This document shows, piece by piece, positions 6,303 to 15,974 of a stretch of 41,744 nucleotides of DNA. The stretch spans positions 1-41,744 of the forward strand of contig CAZGDV010000011.1 in the NCBI GenBank assembly GCA_964524995.1. Direction: 5' to 3'. How positions within the stretch are numbered: the first letter of the stretch is position 1; the number at the start of each line of letters is the position of its first letter. The notes under the pieces are model-generated. The model was not told the DNA's origin, made no database searches, and worked only from the letters and a program-made list of their open reading frames with translations. This DNA comes from CAZGDV01 sp964524995 (GTDB taxonomy: Bacteria > Chloroflexota > Dehalococcoidia > SZUA-161). The position numbers were made by a program, and so were the translations under genes.

Positions 6303-9284
6303 ATGGCCCAAGTAGTAATCGAGAATCCCATCCTGAACTCCCCCTATGAAGAACCTTCCCGCCATTTCAAGTTCGATGAGGACGGGATCACCGATGAAAT
6401 CCTCGAGAGCCGGCGTACTAGCTCCTACTTCGTTCCGATTGCGCAACCCCGCAAGAAGGGGACTCGGCAACTCAAGTTTGATACCGAGTGGACGAAGGAT
6501 CGGGTCAAGTCCAACAAGCTCGTGAATGACATCCGTCAACGTGTCTCGGCATGGAGACAGGGCGGGTATGTCGGCGTTACGCCTACGACCTCCCGCCTCC
6601 TACAGCATTGGACCAACCCTGAACGTGAGAAGAGGCTGTTCTTCTGTCAGATCGAGGCCGTTGAGACTGCCATCTACATTACAGAGGTGGCGAAGAAGTA
6701 CGGCGACTCCTGGATCGAGAACACTCTCCGCGAGAAGAATGAGTCGGCGAACCCGAATCTCCTTCGCACGGCACTCAAGATGGCAACCGGTACTGGGAAG
6801 ACCATTGTGATGGCTATGCTAATTGCCTGGCACACTCTGAACAAACTCGCAAATCCTCAGGACGCCCGTTTCTCTACGTCATTCCTGATCGTGACCCCCG
6901 GACTTACCATTCGTGACCGTCTTCGCGTCCTCCTACCCAGTGATCCTGGTAACTACTACCGAGCGTGGGACCTCGCCCCTCCTCATGAGGTCGGGCGTCT
7001 GGCCCAAGCGAAGGTCATCGTGACCAACTTCCACGCCTTCATTCTCCGTGAGAAGGTCAAATTGGCGAGGCTAACCAAGAAGGTGGTTACACGGGGCAAG
7101 ATAGACGCTTTCACGGAGGCGCCCGCCCAGATGGTCCGCCGCGTCTGCCGCGAACTCGGGAACAAGAAGAACATCGTCGTAATCAATGACGAAGCTCATC
7201 ACTGCTATCGCAGGAAACCAACGTACGAGAAAGAGAAGCTCACGGGAGACGAGCGTGTCGAAGCACAAACCCGCGAGGAAGAGGCCAGGATCTGGGTATC
7301 TGGCCTCGAGGCCGTAAGGGAGAAGATGGGTACACGGATGATCTACGATCTTTCGGCTACTCCCTTCTTCCTCAGGGGGTCCGGCTACGGGGAAGGGACT
7401 CTATTCCCTTGGGTGGTCTCCGACTTCTCCCTCATCGATGCAATTGAGGCGGGGATCGTAAAGATCCCGCGTGTCCCTGTGGCTGACGACTCGATGCAAA
7501 AGGATCTCCCCACCTACCGGGATCTCTGGTCCCGCATTCGCGATCACCTTCCTCGGAAGGGAAGAAAGACGGAACCCGTAGGGGGTGAGCCAAAGCTCCC
7601 TGCGGAGCTCCAGGGTGCGCTGCACAGTCTGTACGGCAACTACGAAAAGTACTACCGGCTGTGGGAAGGAAGCGAGGCGGCGAAAGCGGAAGGCGCCACG
7701 CCGCCGGTCTTCGTAGTCGTGTGCAACAACACCAACGTCTCGAAAATCGTCTTTGATTACGTTGCCGGCTGGGAGAGAGAAATCAAGGGCAAGAAGATAG
7801 TAAGGGCAGGAGCTCTGGAGGTCTTTCGGAACGACGACGGACAGGGAGGATGGCTCAACAGGCCGAACACGATCTTGGTGGACAGCAAGCAGCTCGAATC
7901 CGGCGAAGCGATGAGTCCCGAGTTCAAGAAGATAGCAGATCAGGAGATCGAAGAGTTCAAAGCAGAATACCGGGAACGGTTTCCGGGCCGAGATGTTGAG
8001 AAGCTGACGGATGAGGATCTCCTCCGGGAGGTGATGAATACCGTAGGGAAGCCTGGCAAACTGGGTGAGAACATCAAGTGCGTGGTCAGTGTCTCGATGT
8101 TGACCGAGGGCTGGGACGCCAACACGGTCACTCATATCCTCGGCGTTCGGGCCTTCGGCACCCAGCTGCTATGCGAGCAGGTTGTTGGGCGAGGTCTTCG
8201 GCGAGTGAACTACGTTACCAACGACGCGGGCCTGCTCGATCCGGAATACGCCGAGGTGTACGGCGTGCCGTTCTCGTTCATCCCAACTTCGCCATCCAAT
8301 GGGCCGCCACCTCCGAGACCCAAGCCTACTCGCGTGAAGGCCCTGGAGGAGCGGATGGGCTGTGAGATAACCTTCCCGCGCCTTGGTGGGTATCGATACG
8401 AATTCCTCGGCGACCGCCTGGAAGTCAGATTCTCCGAGGATTCAACGTACGACTTGAGTACTGAACACATCCCCACGAAGACCGAGAACGCTCCCATTAT
8501 TGGCGGGAGCGTAATCCACACCCTCGATGACCTGAAGCGCCGCCGCGTGCAGGAAGTAGTCTTCCAGCTCGCTAAGATGACACTCGAGAAGTACTTCCAG
8601 GACGATGATGGGAATCCCAAGATGTGGCTCTTCCCCCAGCTGCTTAGGACAGTCAGGCGCTGGCTCGATGAGTGCGTGACTTTCAAGGACAACACGTTTC
8701 CTCAGCTGCTTCTGTTCATTGAGTACGCACACCACGCTGCCGATCGAATTCACAAGGCGATTGTGTCTTCCACGAGTGACGTATCGACCCTTAAGCCGGT
8801 TCTCCGCGCTTACGACACCCTTGGCTCAACCCGCTATGTAGATTTCGACACAATCCGGCCGGTCTGGAAGACGGCTGCCCACAAATGTCACGTCACTCAC
8901 GTTGTCGCGGATACCCTGTCCTGGGAGCAGAAAACGGCCCAGGCACTCGAGGACATGGATGAGGTGTCCGCCTACGTGAAGAATGACCATCTTGAGTTCA
9001 CGATTCCTTACACAACAGGTGGGGTGGAAAGGCAGTATCATCCAGACTTCATCGTACGAATCGATGACGGTCATGGGCCTGATGATCTACTGAATCTGAT
9101 GATCGAGGTCACGGGTGAGAAGAGGAAAGACAAGGCGGAAAAGGTGCACACAGCGAAGACGCTCTGGGTTCCGGCCGTGAACAATCACGGAGGGTACGGA
9201 CGTTGGGCGTTCCTTGAGATTACTGATCCGTGGAATGCGCAGAGTTCGATCAGGGAAGCCATTGGAAGTCGTGGACATTCCTAG
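6303..9284 (+). CDS. type III-like restriction enzyme, helicase-nuclease subunit (BPTD_3080-like)
   Basis: A 993-residue superfamily 2 helicase with a C-terminal nuclease. Walker A MATGTGKT at about 160-167, DEAH box at about 296-299, SATPFF motif III and QVVGRGLRR motif VI near 625 are all present. The C-terminal PDFIVRIDDG...IEVTGEK (about 913-935) is a PD-(D/E)XK site. The family translocates on or remodels DNA and cleaves unmethylated foreign DNA with the methyltransferase encoded next. ATG 6303 is chosen because the 24 codons upstream (from 6231) lie in repeat-derived sequence and MAQVVIENPILNSP is the usual family N-terminus. The Shine-Dalgarno is weak. It is separated from the methyltransferase start by 16 bases. 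Confidence 0.93.
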   Translation: MAQVVIENPILNSPYEEPSRHFKFDEDGITDEILESRRTSSYFVPIAQPRKKGTRQLKFDTEWTKDRVKSNKLVNDIRQRVSAWRQGGYVGVTPTTSRLLQHWTNPEREKRLFFCQIEAVETAIYITEVAKKYGDSWIENTLREKNESANPNLLRTALKMATGTGKTIVMAMLIAWHTLNKLANPQDARFSTSFLIVTPGLTIRDRLRVLLPSDPGNYYRAWDLAPPHEVGRLAQAKVIVTNFHAFILREKVKLARLTKKVVTRGKIDAFTEAPAQMVRRVCRELGNKKNIVVINDEAHHCYRRKPTYEKEKLTGDERVEAQTREEEARIWVSGLEAVREKMGTRMIYDLSATPFFLRGSGYGEGTLFPWVVSDFSLIDAIEAGIVKIPRVPVADDSMQKDLPTYRDLWSRIRDHLPRKGRKTEPVGGEPKLPAELQGALHSLYGNYEKYYRLWEGSEAAKAEGATPPVFVVVCNNTNVSKIVFDYVAGWEREIKGKKIVRAGALEVFRNDDGQGGWLNRPNTILVDSKQLESGEAMSPEFKKIADQEIEEFKAEYRERFPGRDVEKLTDEDLLREVMNTVGKPGKLGENIKCVVSVSMLTEGWDANTVTHILGVRAFGTQLLCEQVVGRGLRRVNYVTNDAGLLDPEYAEVYGVPFSFIPTSPSNGPPPPRPKPTRVKALEERMGCEITFPRLGGYRYEFLGDRLEVRFSEDSTYDLSTEHIPTKTENAPIIGGSVIHTLDDLKRRRVQEVVFQLAKMTLEKYFQDDDGNPKMWLFPQLLRTVRRWLDECVTFKDNTFPQLLLFIEYAHHAADRIHKAIVSSTSDVSTLKPVLRAYDTLGSTRYVDFDTIRPVWKTAAHKCHVTHVVADTLSWEQKTAQALEDMDEVSAYVKNDHLEFTIPYTTGGVERQYHPDFIVRIDDGHGPDDLLNLMIEVTGEKRKDKAEKVHTAKTLWVPAVNNHGGYGRWAFLEITDPWNAQSSIREAIGSRGHS

Positions 9285-9300
9285 AACGCGGGGATTCGAA

Positions 9301-12096
9301 TTGGCAAAGAAGACAAGACCCAAGGCCAAGAAGAAGAAGGCAGCCAGAGCTAAGACAAAGGAGCCGAGATCTAGGGTGGCGAGCAAAAAGGCGAAGCCTA
9401 AACCGGCGAAGCGGAGGGCGAGCCCAGGGGTGAAGGGCAAGAAGATGAGGACCAAGGCTGCGAAGAAGAAGGCCCGCCCCAAGAGCCCGGGGAAGAGGAA
9501 GATGACGAGCACGAAAAGCATCTACTCGATCAGACACAAAGATACACGTGTCAACATACCGACCGAGGAATTGAGAGACTTCGTCGCTGAAGATGAAGCT
9601 AGTCCGAAGATGATACTTTACCCGCGCGACCCTTCACTCGACCCGCAGCTCGTGTGGCAGGGCAAGGACGAACAGGATGCGAAAGACCTGCAGGTGCCGG
9701 TTGTCCCGATCTACATTCAGGAGAAGATCCACGCCCAAGCACTCATCGAGGATCTCCGCCAGCAGTCGTCCCGCGCTCCGGGTTCCCAGGCAGATCTCTT
9801 TGGAGATTTCAACGGAATCGAGGATTTTGAGAAGAAGATCGAGTTCTACCAGCACAAGGCGAACTGGTCGAATAGGATGATCCTCGGGGACTCACTCGTG
9901 ACCATGACTAGTCTTGCCGAGAAGGAGGGACTCAAGGGAAAGGTACAGATGGTCTATGTTGATCCGCCCTACGGGATCAAGTTCGGATCAAATTGGCAGG
10001 TGAGTACACGCGGGCGCGAGATCAGAGACGGTAAGGCCGAACACGCGACCCGACAACCCGAACAAATCAGAGCCTTTCGCGATACGTGGAGCCTCGGTGT
10101 ACATTCCTACTTGGCCTATCTGCGTGATCGTCTCCGCGTCGCCAGAGATCTTCTGAGTGAGACCGGGAGCGTCTTCGTCCAAATCGGTGATGAGAACGTT
10201 CACCTTGTGCGCTGTCTTCTCGATGAGGTGTTTGGAAGTGATCAGTTCGTGAGCCAGATCGCTTTTGCTACGACGACAGGCAGAGGTGCTCGTCTCCTCG
10301 ACAATAGCTTCGACATGCTGCTTTGGTATGCCCGAGATGTGCAGAGCGTCAAGTACAGGCAGCTTCATATCCCGAAGGCAGACCGAGAGCAGTACTTTTC
10401 CTACCTCGAAACACCGGATGGAAGTAGTGTCAAACTGTCTCGAAAACAGATCCTGGGGGAAGAGTCCATTCCGCCAGGTCGGAGATTCCTCTCAGATAAC
10501 CTCACCTCGCAGGGAGAGACCGCGACAGGTTCGAAGCCATACTCATACGAAGGAACTCGCTACGTGTGCCCGCCAGGTCGTCACTGGAGAGTCACCCGTG
10601 AGGGTTTGGACAGGCTCGCTGTGGCTGGGCGGCTGTTTCCTTATGGGAGACAGCTCAGAGTGAAGACATACCTTGACGATAATCCCGTTTCCGCTGTCGG
10701 AAACATCTGGCAGGATGTTCTGATCGGCAGCTTCGTTGCTGAGAAGATCTACGTTGTCCAGACCTCGGAACGTGTAATTGAGCGGTGCATTCTAATGACC
10801 ACAGATCCCGGTGATCTGGTGCTGGATCCGACATGTGGGAGCGGAACGACTGCTTATGCAGCTGAATTGTGGGGACGGCGCTGGATCACGATTGACACGA
10901 GTCGAGTCGCTTTGGCACTGGCGCGGACCCGGGTCATGGGGGCGAAGTACCCATACTATCTCCTAGCAGATTCCCAAGAAGGGATTCGCAGAGAAGCAGA
11001 GCTGACGGGGAAAGTGCCACCGGCCTACAAAGCCAAGGACGATATCCGCAGAGGATTCGTGTGCAGGCGTGTCCCGCGGGTCACACTGAAGTCCATAGCC
11101 AACAACCCGGATATCAAAGAGGGGGTGTCCCGTCAGGAAGTCGAGGCGGCTGTTGCCCGTGTCTCTGACCAGACGGTTCTTTTCGACCAACCGTACGAGG
11201 ACCCTAAGCGCATACGCGTGACTGGGCCATTTTCGGTTGAGAGTCTGTCTCCACACCGCGTGCCAGCCGCAGAAATGGATACTCCGGCTTCTGAGGGCGT
11301 AGCCCAAGACGACTCTTCCCGTGATTTTGCCAGCATGATCATTGAGAACCTCAAGAGGGCCGGGGTCCAGAATACGCGGAAGAACGAGAGACTGAAGTTC
11401 AATTGGCTCGAGCAGTTTCCAGGCTCTTGGCTACACGCCAAGGGGGAGTACACCGAATCAGACAAGAAGACCAAGACTGTGGCGATCTCAATCGGACCGG
11501 AACATGGCACGCTGGGACCACAGCATGTGAAGGAGGCAGCCAAAGAGGCAGTCCAGGGCGTCGGTTTCGATCTTCTGGTCGTCTGCGGATTCGCATTCGA
11601 CCCACATGTTTCGGAAGAAGTGAAGAGATACGGCGGTCTTGATGTGCTGCCAGCCCGAATGAACCCTGATCTCGCGATGGGTGATGAATTACTGAAGAAG
11701 ACCGGAGCCGGGAACCTCTTCATGGTGTTCGGTGAACCGGACGTGGACATTCGGAAACAAAAAGACGGGAAGATGGTCGTCGAGATCAAGGGTGTCGATG
11801 TCTACGATCCAACCACCGGTCAGGTCCGAAACTCTTCCACCGACGACATCGCCTGCTGGTTCATCGATACTGATTACAATGGCGAGAGCTTCTTCGTCCG
11901 ACACGCCTACTTCACCGGCGCCGACGAGCCGTACAAGAAATTACAGCGCACACTGCGTGCCGAAATCGACGAAGACGCCTGGGCCTCCCTCTACAGCACC
12001 AAGAGCCGCCCCTTTGATAATCCGGCCGCTGGCAAGATCGCTGTCAAGGTCATCAACCACTACGGGGATGAGGTGCTGAAAGTGTTTGAAGTTTAG
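9301..12096 (+). CDS. site-specific DNA methyltransferase (type III-like Mod) with lysine-rich N-terminal tail
   Basis: A beta-class amino-methyltransferase of 931 residues: motif IV DPPYG at about 221-225 comes before motif I DPTCGSGTT at about 510-518, the order seen in type III Mod proteins. It should methylate adenine (or N4-cytosine) and protect host DNA from the preceding nuclease. TTG 9301 is proposed, with GGGGA six bases upstream and just after the nuclease stop; ATG 9235 and TTG 9214 would overlap that gene. The first 65 or so residues are almost entirely K, R, A, P and S (AKKKKAARAKTK, KAAKKKARPKSPGKRK), like a histone H1 tail, and probably give non-specific DNA binding. A long C-terminal region of some 350 residues lies beyond the catalytic core. 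Confidence 0.92.
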   Translation: MAKKTRPKAKKKKAARAKTKEPRSRVASKKAKPKPAKRRASPGVKGKKMRTKAAKKKARPKSPGKRKMTSTKSIYSIRHKDTRVNIPTEELRDFVAEDEASPKMILYPRDPSLDPQLVWQGKDEQDAKDLQVPVVPIYIQEKIHAQALIEDLRQQSSRAPGSQADLFGDFNGIEDFEKKIEFYQHKANWSNRMILGDSLVTMTSLAEKEGLKGKVQMVYVDPPYGIKFGSNWQVSTRGREIRDGKAEHATRQPEQIRAFRDTWSLGVHSYLAYLRDRLRVARDLLSETGSVFVQIGDENVHLVRCLLDEVFGSDQFVSQIAFATTTGRGARLLDNSFDMLLWYARDVQSVKYRQLHIPKADREQYFSYLETPDGSSVKLSRKQILGEESIPPGRRFLSDNLTSQGETATGSKPYSYEGTRYVCPPGRHWRVTREGLDRLAVAGRLFPYGRQLRVKTYLDDNPVSAVGNIWQDVLIGSFVAEKIYVVQTSERVIERCILMTTDPGDLVLDPTCGSGTTAYAAELWGRRWITIDTSRVALALARTRVMGAKYPYYLLADSQEGIRREAELTGKVPPAYKAKDDIRRGFVCRRVPRVTLKSIANNPDIKEGVSRQEVEAAVARVSDQTVLFDQPYEDPKRIRVTGPFSVESLSPHRVPAAEMDTPASEGVAQDDSSRDFASMIIENLKRAGVQNTRKNERLKFNWLEQFPGSWLHAKGEYTESDKKTKTVAISIGPEHGTLGPQHVKEAAKEAVQGVGFDLLVVCGFAFDPHVSEEVKRYGGLDVLPARMNPDLAMGDELLKKTGAGNLFMVFGEPDVDIRKQKDGKMVVEIKGVDVYDPTTGQVRNSSTDDIACWFIDTDYNGESFFVRHAYFTGADEPYKKLQRTLRAEIDEDAWASLYSTKSRPFDNPAAGKIAVKVINHYGDEVLKVFEV

Positions 12097-12238
12097 AACG
12101 CCTGCACTGCTCGTGTAGAGTACCGTGGACACTCCCGAAAGGTAGAGCCCCCATTCCGTAGTCCTCAGAATCGACATGACTGTCGCTCCAGCCTTTGTAT
12201 GGGATGATATTGTGAGCTGAAGAAAGAGAGGCCACGGC

Positions 12239-14116
12239 GTGGGTACGGACTTCGAAAGCTGCGATTGGCGGTCGGTTGTCGAGGAGGCCGATGCGAAGCG
12301 GTGCGAGATGTACTTCTCGTTGTTCTTTGCGAAGGCAAAGAAGGCGGACGAAGATGGTGACGGGGATCAGGCCGTTGCTCTCAGACTACTGGGAAGCGTT
12401 GCCTCCCTTCGACTGAATCCCGAGAGCGCGAGCGAGCCCCTTCTTCCCATGATGGTCATGGGTGGACGACGAAGTGCCGTCCTAGATGATTTCGATAGCA
12501 GCCAGATGGACCTCTTGGCTGGAGTGATGCCCAGCATAGAAGACGCGGAGCTACGCGCCAGGGTAGCGGACGTGGTGTGGGTGAAGAGGAGAGACTTCGA
12601 GGCAGCCGAGCTTGCGGTCTTGTCCTACTTGGCATCGGCGCAGAACTTGGAGAATCCAGAGGAGTGGTCCCCATGCGCCTACCGTATCGAGCGGGCATTC
12701 AGGATTGCCGTCTCCCTCGGGAACAACCGAGAGCCGCTCGATAGAGTTGTTACACACATTGAATCTGTGCTGGAACGGCGGGGACCAACTGATCGTTTGT
12801 TTCTCTCTGCCCGGATGATGGATCTCCTGCTCGAGTGCGGAAGAGGGGATTCCAAAAGATACGCCGATCTCTGTGAAACACTCGCCAGGAAGGCTGTCGA
12901 TGATCTTCGTTGGTATGTAGCTAGAGAGTACTGGGAGAAGAAGGCAAGATGGCATCGCACCGCCAAAGAGTATGATGCTGAGAGAGGAGCAAGGACGGAG
13001 ATCGCCAGGGTCCATTCCGACGAAGCGGAAGCAGCACTGGCCAAATCGCCTCCGAGCTACATGACCGCTGCCATCCACCAGCGGGACGCTGTCGAAGCAC
13101 TCAGACGAGCTGGGGTCCCCCGAGAAGTAGTACAAGAGGCACATAAGAAACTCCTCGAGTACCAGAAGAAATCCACAGCAGAACTGCATGCCTTCTCGAG
13201 CGGGTTTGACGCTAGTGATATCGTGCGTGACGCAATCGAGCTAGTCAAGGGTAGGACGTTCGAGGACGCCCTTGTGGTGTTGGCGCTCATCGCACACCCA
13301 TCTTCGGTGGGTGCTCTCCGATCACATGTTGAAAGACAGGCCCAAGAGCTGTTCTTCGTGCACCATGTCCCAGCCATGTTGCTTGACAAGGAGGGAAAAG
13401 TGACAGGGCGCATGCCCGGCGTCCATTCTGAACCGGACGAAGATGCTGAGAAGCTTCTCCTTGCCCACATGTTCAAACACGCTGTGTTCGAGTATGGGAT
13501 AACGGCACAGTGCAGAATTGCTCCTGCAGCTGAGAGAATCGCTCTCGAACACGAAGTAGAAGCTCGCACGTTTCTTCCAATAGTCAGCAACAATCCTATG
13601 GTTCCAGAAGGGAGAGAGTACGTCTATGCGCGGGGCCTCTACGCAGGGCTGAAGGGTGATCTCCTGGAGGCTACACACCTACTCATTCCTCAGTTCGAAA
13701 ACTCTGTGCGCTTCGTCCTGGAGCAGTGTGGAGTCATCACATCGGGACTGGATGCTGACGGAATCCAGGAAGTGCATGATCTGAACAGGACGCTTCGCTT
13801 GCCCGAGACCTGTAAAGCGTTCGGGGAGGACACCACGTTTGCCCTTCGCACCCTGCTTGTGGAGCGTTCTGGCAGCAATCTCAGGAACCGTATGGCGCAT
13901 GGTTTGATGGCCCACGAGGAGTTCTTCTCCTATGAGACGTTCTACCTCTGGTGGCTTATCCTGCGCCTCTGCGCTGCCCCGTTGATCAAGGCTGCCAAAC
14001 AACCTGAGTGCTCCCAGCAGGATCCTGCTTCAGAACAGGATACAAGTAAGAGGGATGAGGATGCTCCCGATGATTCAGAAGGACCTGAGACCGGGAGCAA
14101 CGGATCGGCCACTTAG
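12239..14116 (+). CDS. DUF4209 domain protein with HEPN-type motif
   Basis: The 625-residue protein carries the DUF4209 C-terminal signature: ARGLYAGLKGDLLEATHLL, then LRTLLVERSG and NLRNRMAHGL. R-N-R-M-A-H (about 549-554) is an RxxxxH motif of the kind that forms the RNase site in HEPN domains. The N-terminal 300 residues are helical and unrecognised. GTG 12239 has GAGAGG about seven bases upstream. It follows the restriction-modification pair on the same strand after 142 bases. A cell-suicide or RNA-cleaving role linked to failed restriction is conceivable, but that is inference; the DUF has no established function known to me. The C-terminal 40 residues are acidic and probably disordered. 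Confidence 0.8.
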   Translation: MGTDFESCDWRSVVEEADAKRCEMYFSLFFAKAKKADEDGDGDQAVALRLLGSVASLRLNPESASEPLLPMMVMGGRRSAVLDDFDSSQMDLLAGVMPSIEDAELRARVADVVWVKRRDFEAAELAVLSYLASAQNLENPEEWSPCAYRIERAFRIAVSLGNNREPLDRVVTHIESVLERRGPTDRLFLSARMMDLLLECGRGDSKRYADLCETLARKAVDDLRWYVAREYWEKKARWHRTAKEYDAERGARTEIARVHSDEAEAALAKSPPSYMTAAIHQRDAVEALRRAGVPREVVQEAHKKLLEYQKKSTAELHAFSSGFDASDIVRDAIELVKGRTFEDALVVLALIAHPSSVGALRSHVERQAQELFFVHHVPAMLLDKEGKVTGRMPGVHSEPDEDAEKLLLAHMFKHAVFEYGITAQCRIAPAAERIALEHEVEARTFLPIVSNNPMVPEGREYVYARGLYAGLKGDLLEATHLLIPQFENSVRFVLEQCGVITSGLDADGIQEVHDLNRTLRLPETCKAFGEDTTFALRTLLVERSGSNLRNRMAHGLMAHEEFFSYETFYLWWLILRLCAAPLIKAAKQPECSQQDPASEQDTSKRDEDAPDDSEGPETGSNGSAT

Positions 14117-14231
14117 TCCTCGTCGTTTGAGAATGTGCAGGACGCCCGTTCTCGTAGGGTAACCGTGTCGGCATCGAAGTTCGAGTTCTTGTCCCGGGCA
14201 TGTATCAGAAACCCGCCACGTGGAGCGTGCT

Positions 14232-14864
14232 ATGGTCAAGTATCCACTCGGAGAGTCGTTTCCTTGCTGGAAGTGTGAGGCAAGGCACACGCCGCGGGCA
14301 GGGCTACAGGAGCTCACGGTGAAATGGGACTGTCCAGAGTGTGGAGCGTCGAACTACGTGGCAATAGACCCGATTGGATTCCGGATCGGTCAACGGTTGC
14401 TACTTGCCGGTAAGGATTTCCTCAGCCGAGAGGACTACGAATTGGCAGCTATCTTCCTCATGTCGTCAGTTGATGCGACGGTGGGAACTGGAATACGTGA
14501 GCTCACGATCGCGCGCGCCCTCCAACGCGAGCAGGCTCCACCGCCGGAGGATGACATCGCATCCCGAATCGCACGCATGAACATGGGCCAGCGGGTTAAG
14601 GAGTACGAACGTCTCGCGGGAACATCATTACAGGATGAGATCCAGCGTCTTCACAGTGCGGGACGGATCAAGGCAGCGGACCTGGCAGGATTCGCTCGAA
14701 TGAAAGACGAGATCGAGCGACTAGGTGCTGAGAGAAACAGGCTCGTCCATCTTGGAGAGGAAGTGGATGCCCAGGTAGTTCGGGCTGGCGTTGAATCTGT
14801 AGTGCGTGCAATCGAACTCTTGGAGACCATGTACCAGGCAGCATTCGATGTCCGCAGGGAATGA
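14232..14864 (+). CDS. zinc-ribbon protein with HEPN-like RNxxxH motif
   Basis: The 210-residue protein has CWKC and CPEC pairs (about residues 12-37) forming a zinc ribbon. A helical domain follows, ending in ERNRLVHLG (R168 to H173), an RxxxxH motif typical of HEPN folds. ATG 14232 is chosen over GTG 14220 because GGAG lies six bases before it. It is the last of four plus-strand genes starting with the restriction nuclease, 115 bases after the DUF4209 gene. It may work with that protein, but no family name can be given with confidence. The domain layout recalls DUF4145-like proteins. Confidence 0.65.
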   Translation: MVKYPLGESFPCWKCEARHTPRAGLQELTVKWDCPECGASNYVAIDPIGFRIGQRLLLAGKDFLSREDYELAAIFLMSSVDATVGTGIRELTIARALQREQAPPPEDDIASRIARMNMGQRVKEYERLAGTSLQDEIQRLHSAGRIKAADLAGFARMKDEIERLGAERNRLVHLGEEVDAQVVRAGVESVVRAIELLETMYQAAFDVRRE

Positions 14865-15116
14865 GGGTGCAGGTGATCACCCAGCTTCTCCATGCTTCGA
14901 CGGTGCGTACACCTTCTTCATTACAACGTCCGCGTTCCAGTTCAATCGCTAAATACAGTCAACAGCGATAGAGCCTCTCTGAGGGACGATCTCCTTTTCT
15001 CGACTCAAGAGACCAGACATTAGCTGATCGATCAACAGCGAACGGATTAGGGCCATTCTCGACACAGCCAACCTCGTCTCGCCGTCATTCAAGTCGCGCC
15101 ATCGGGGTACTCCATT

Positions 15117-15139
15117 GTAATTACAGTAATTACGTAATT
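15117..15139. promoter_or_regulatory. overlapping palindromes GTAATTAC / AATTACGTAATT
   Basis: GTAATTAC (15117-15124) and AATTACGTAATT (15128-15139) are perfect palindromes that share the TTACGTAA core and the GTAATTACAG flank with the att-like site at 25285-25310. No tRNA-like core follows here, so it may be a regulator site or a decayed att flank. Confidence 0.45.
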
Positions 15140-15304
15140 TGTGAGGGTCGTCGCTGAATCTTAGGACTACGATCCTGATGCGAGTGTAATGACGAGGAGG
15201 GGTAGAAGAGAAGGCGCAGGTCACGGACTGTATTCGTGTGGTAACAGGACTAGATCACGTGGCAATACATCGGGGCACAGAAGAACGGGATAGAATGACT
15301 GTTC

Positions 15305-15655
15305 ATGGGTACGCGTGTAGTACTCTCCCTATGGACATCCCTAGCCTCAGGCGTCACACGCCACATAGCTTATGGGGTCCAGCTCTGTGTATGGATACTC
15401 TCTATTATAGCTATTGTTGGTTCTATTATTGTTGTGCACCTCTCACGCCTCGCTTCCCCACGCCAGACAAGGACTTGGGCCGGTTTGGCCAGAGAACGCC
15501 GTGCAAGCCACCCTCAGAGTGTGAGAATGCCGTTGGCCGTAGGCTGCGCATACGGAGGGGTCATTTTTCGGGGAGCTGGTTCTAACTTGATCGGCCCGAG
15601 CAATGTTGCTGTATTTGACTCGATACTGCGCCTCGAATTCTACGAATATCAGTAA
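15305..15655 (+). CDS. possible small membrane protein (doubtful)
   Basis: A 116-codon frame with one hydrophobic stretch, LCVWILSIIAIVGSIIVV, near residues 27-44 that could span the membrane. There is no clear ribosome site before ATG 15305, the C-terminal half is not protein-like, and a second frame overlaps it. It is kept only because nothing else explains this part of the gap. Confidence 0.2.
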   Translation: MGTRVVLSLWTSLASGVTRHIAYGVQLCVWILSIIAIVGSIIVVHLSRLASPRQTRTWAGLARERRASHPQSVRMPLAVGCAYGGVIFRGAGSNLIGPSNVAVFDSILRLEFYEYQ

Positions 15656-15830
15656 TCAACGACCGATCTCCTCATGCACCCCTGCAGACTTCTTACAAGC
15701 TGAACGTGAGCCTGGATTTCGAGACGGGTAGAAAAACGGGAAGGAATCGCCGGAGTCGGTCTGAAGACCTCCAACGGTCATAGCGGTGCCGCTAATTACA
15801 GATCAAAAGTAGGGGCAGTAATTTTGAGGC

Positions 15831-15888
15831 CACATCAGAAAGACGGTAACCCTTCGTGTGTAGGGCATGGGGGTGCAGCTTTTTTCTG
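15831..15888. repeat. dispersed repeat, second copy
   Basis: It matches 4742-4807: CATCAGAAAGACGGTAAC here against CATCAAAGAGACGATAAC there, an unalike GC-rich middle of almost equal length, then an identical 16-base end GCAGCTTTTTTCTGAA. It lies 85 bases after the stop of the GIY-YIG gene, whereas the other copy lies upstream of the MerR promoter. Confidence 0.5.
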
Positions 15889-15974
15889 AAGAATGGCCGG
15901 AAGGTCGTGATATGTGAAGCCCTTGCCGGCCGGGTATCACCAACGCTGCACCGGCTGTGCAAAATCCGGATTCC

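Larger units (their letters stand above)
14865..15974. other. 1.1-kb stretch with AT-rich palindromes and a dispersed repeat
   Basis: No convincing gene fills this gap between plus-strand and minus-strand operons that converge here. It contains an AT-rich palindromic cluster at 15117-15139 and a diverged repeat at 15831-15888 shared with 4742-4807. One weak membrane-protein frame is listed separately. No clear terminator for either operon was found. Confidence 0.55.

Noticed and set aside
6303..12096. BREX or DISARM system
   Set aside because: There is a helicase-nuclease and a beta-class methyltransferase, but no PglZ, BrxC/BrxL, DrmA/DrmB or phospholipase gene; a type III-like pair explains it.
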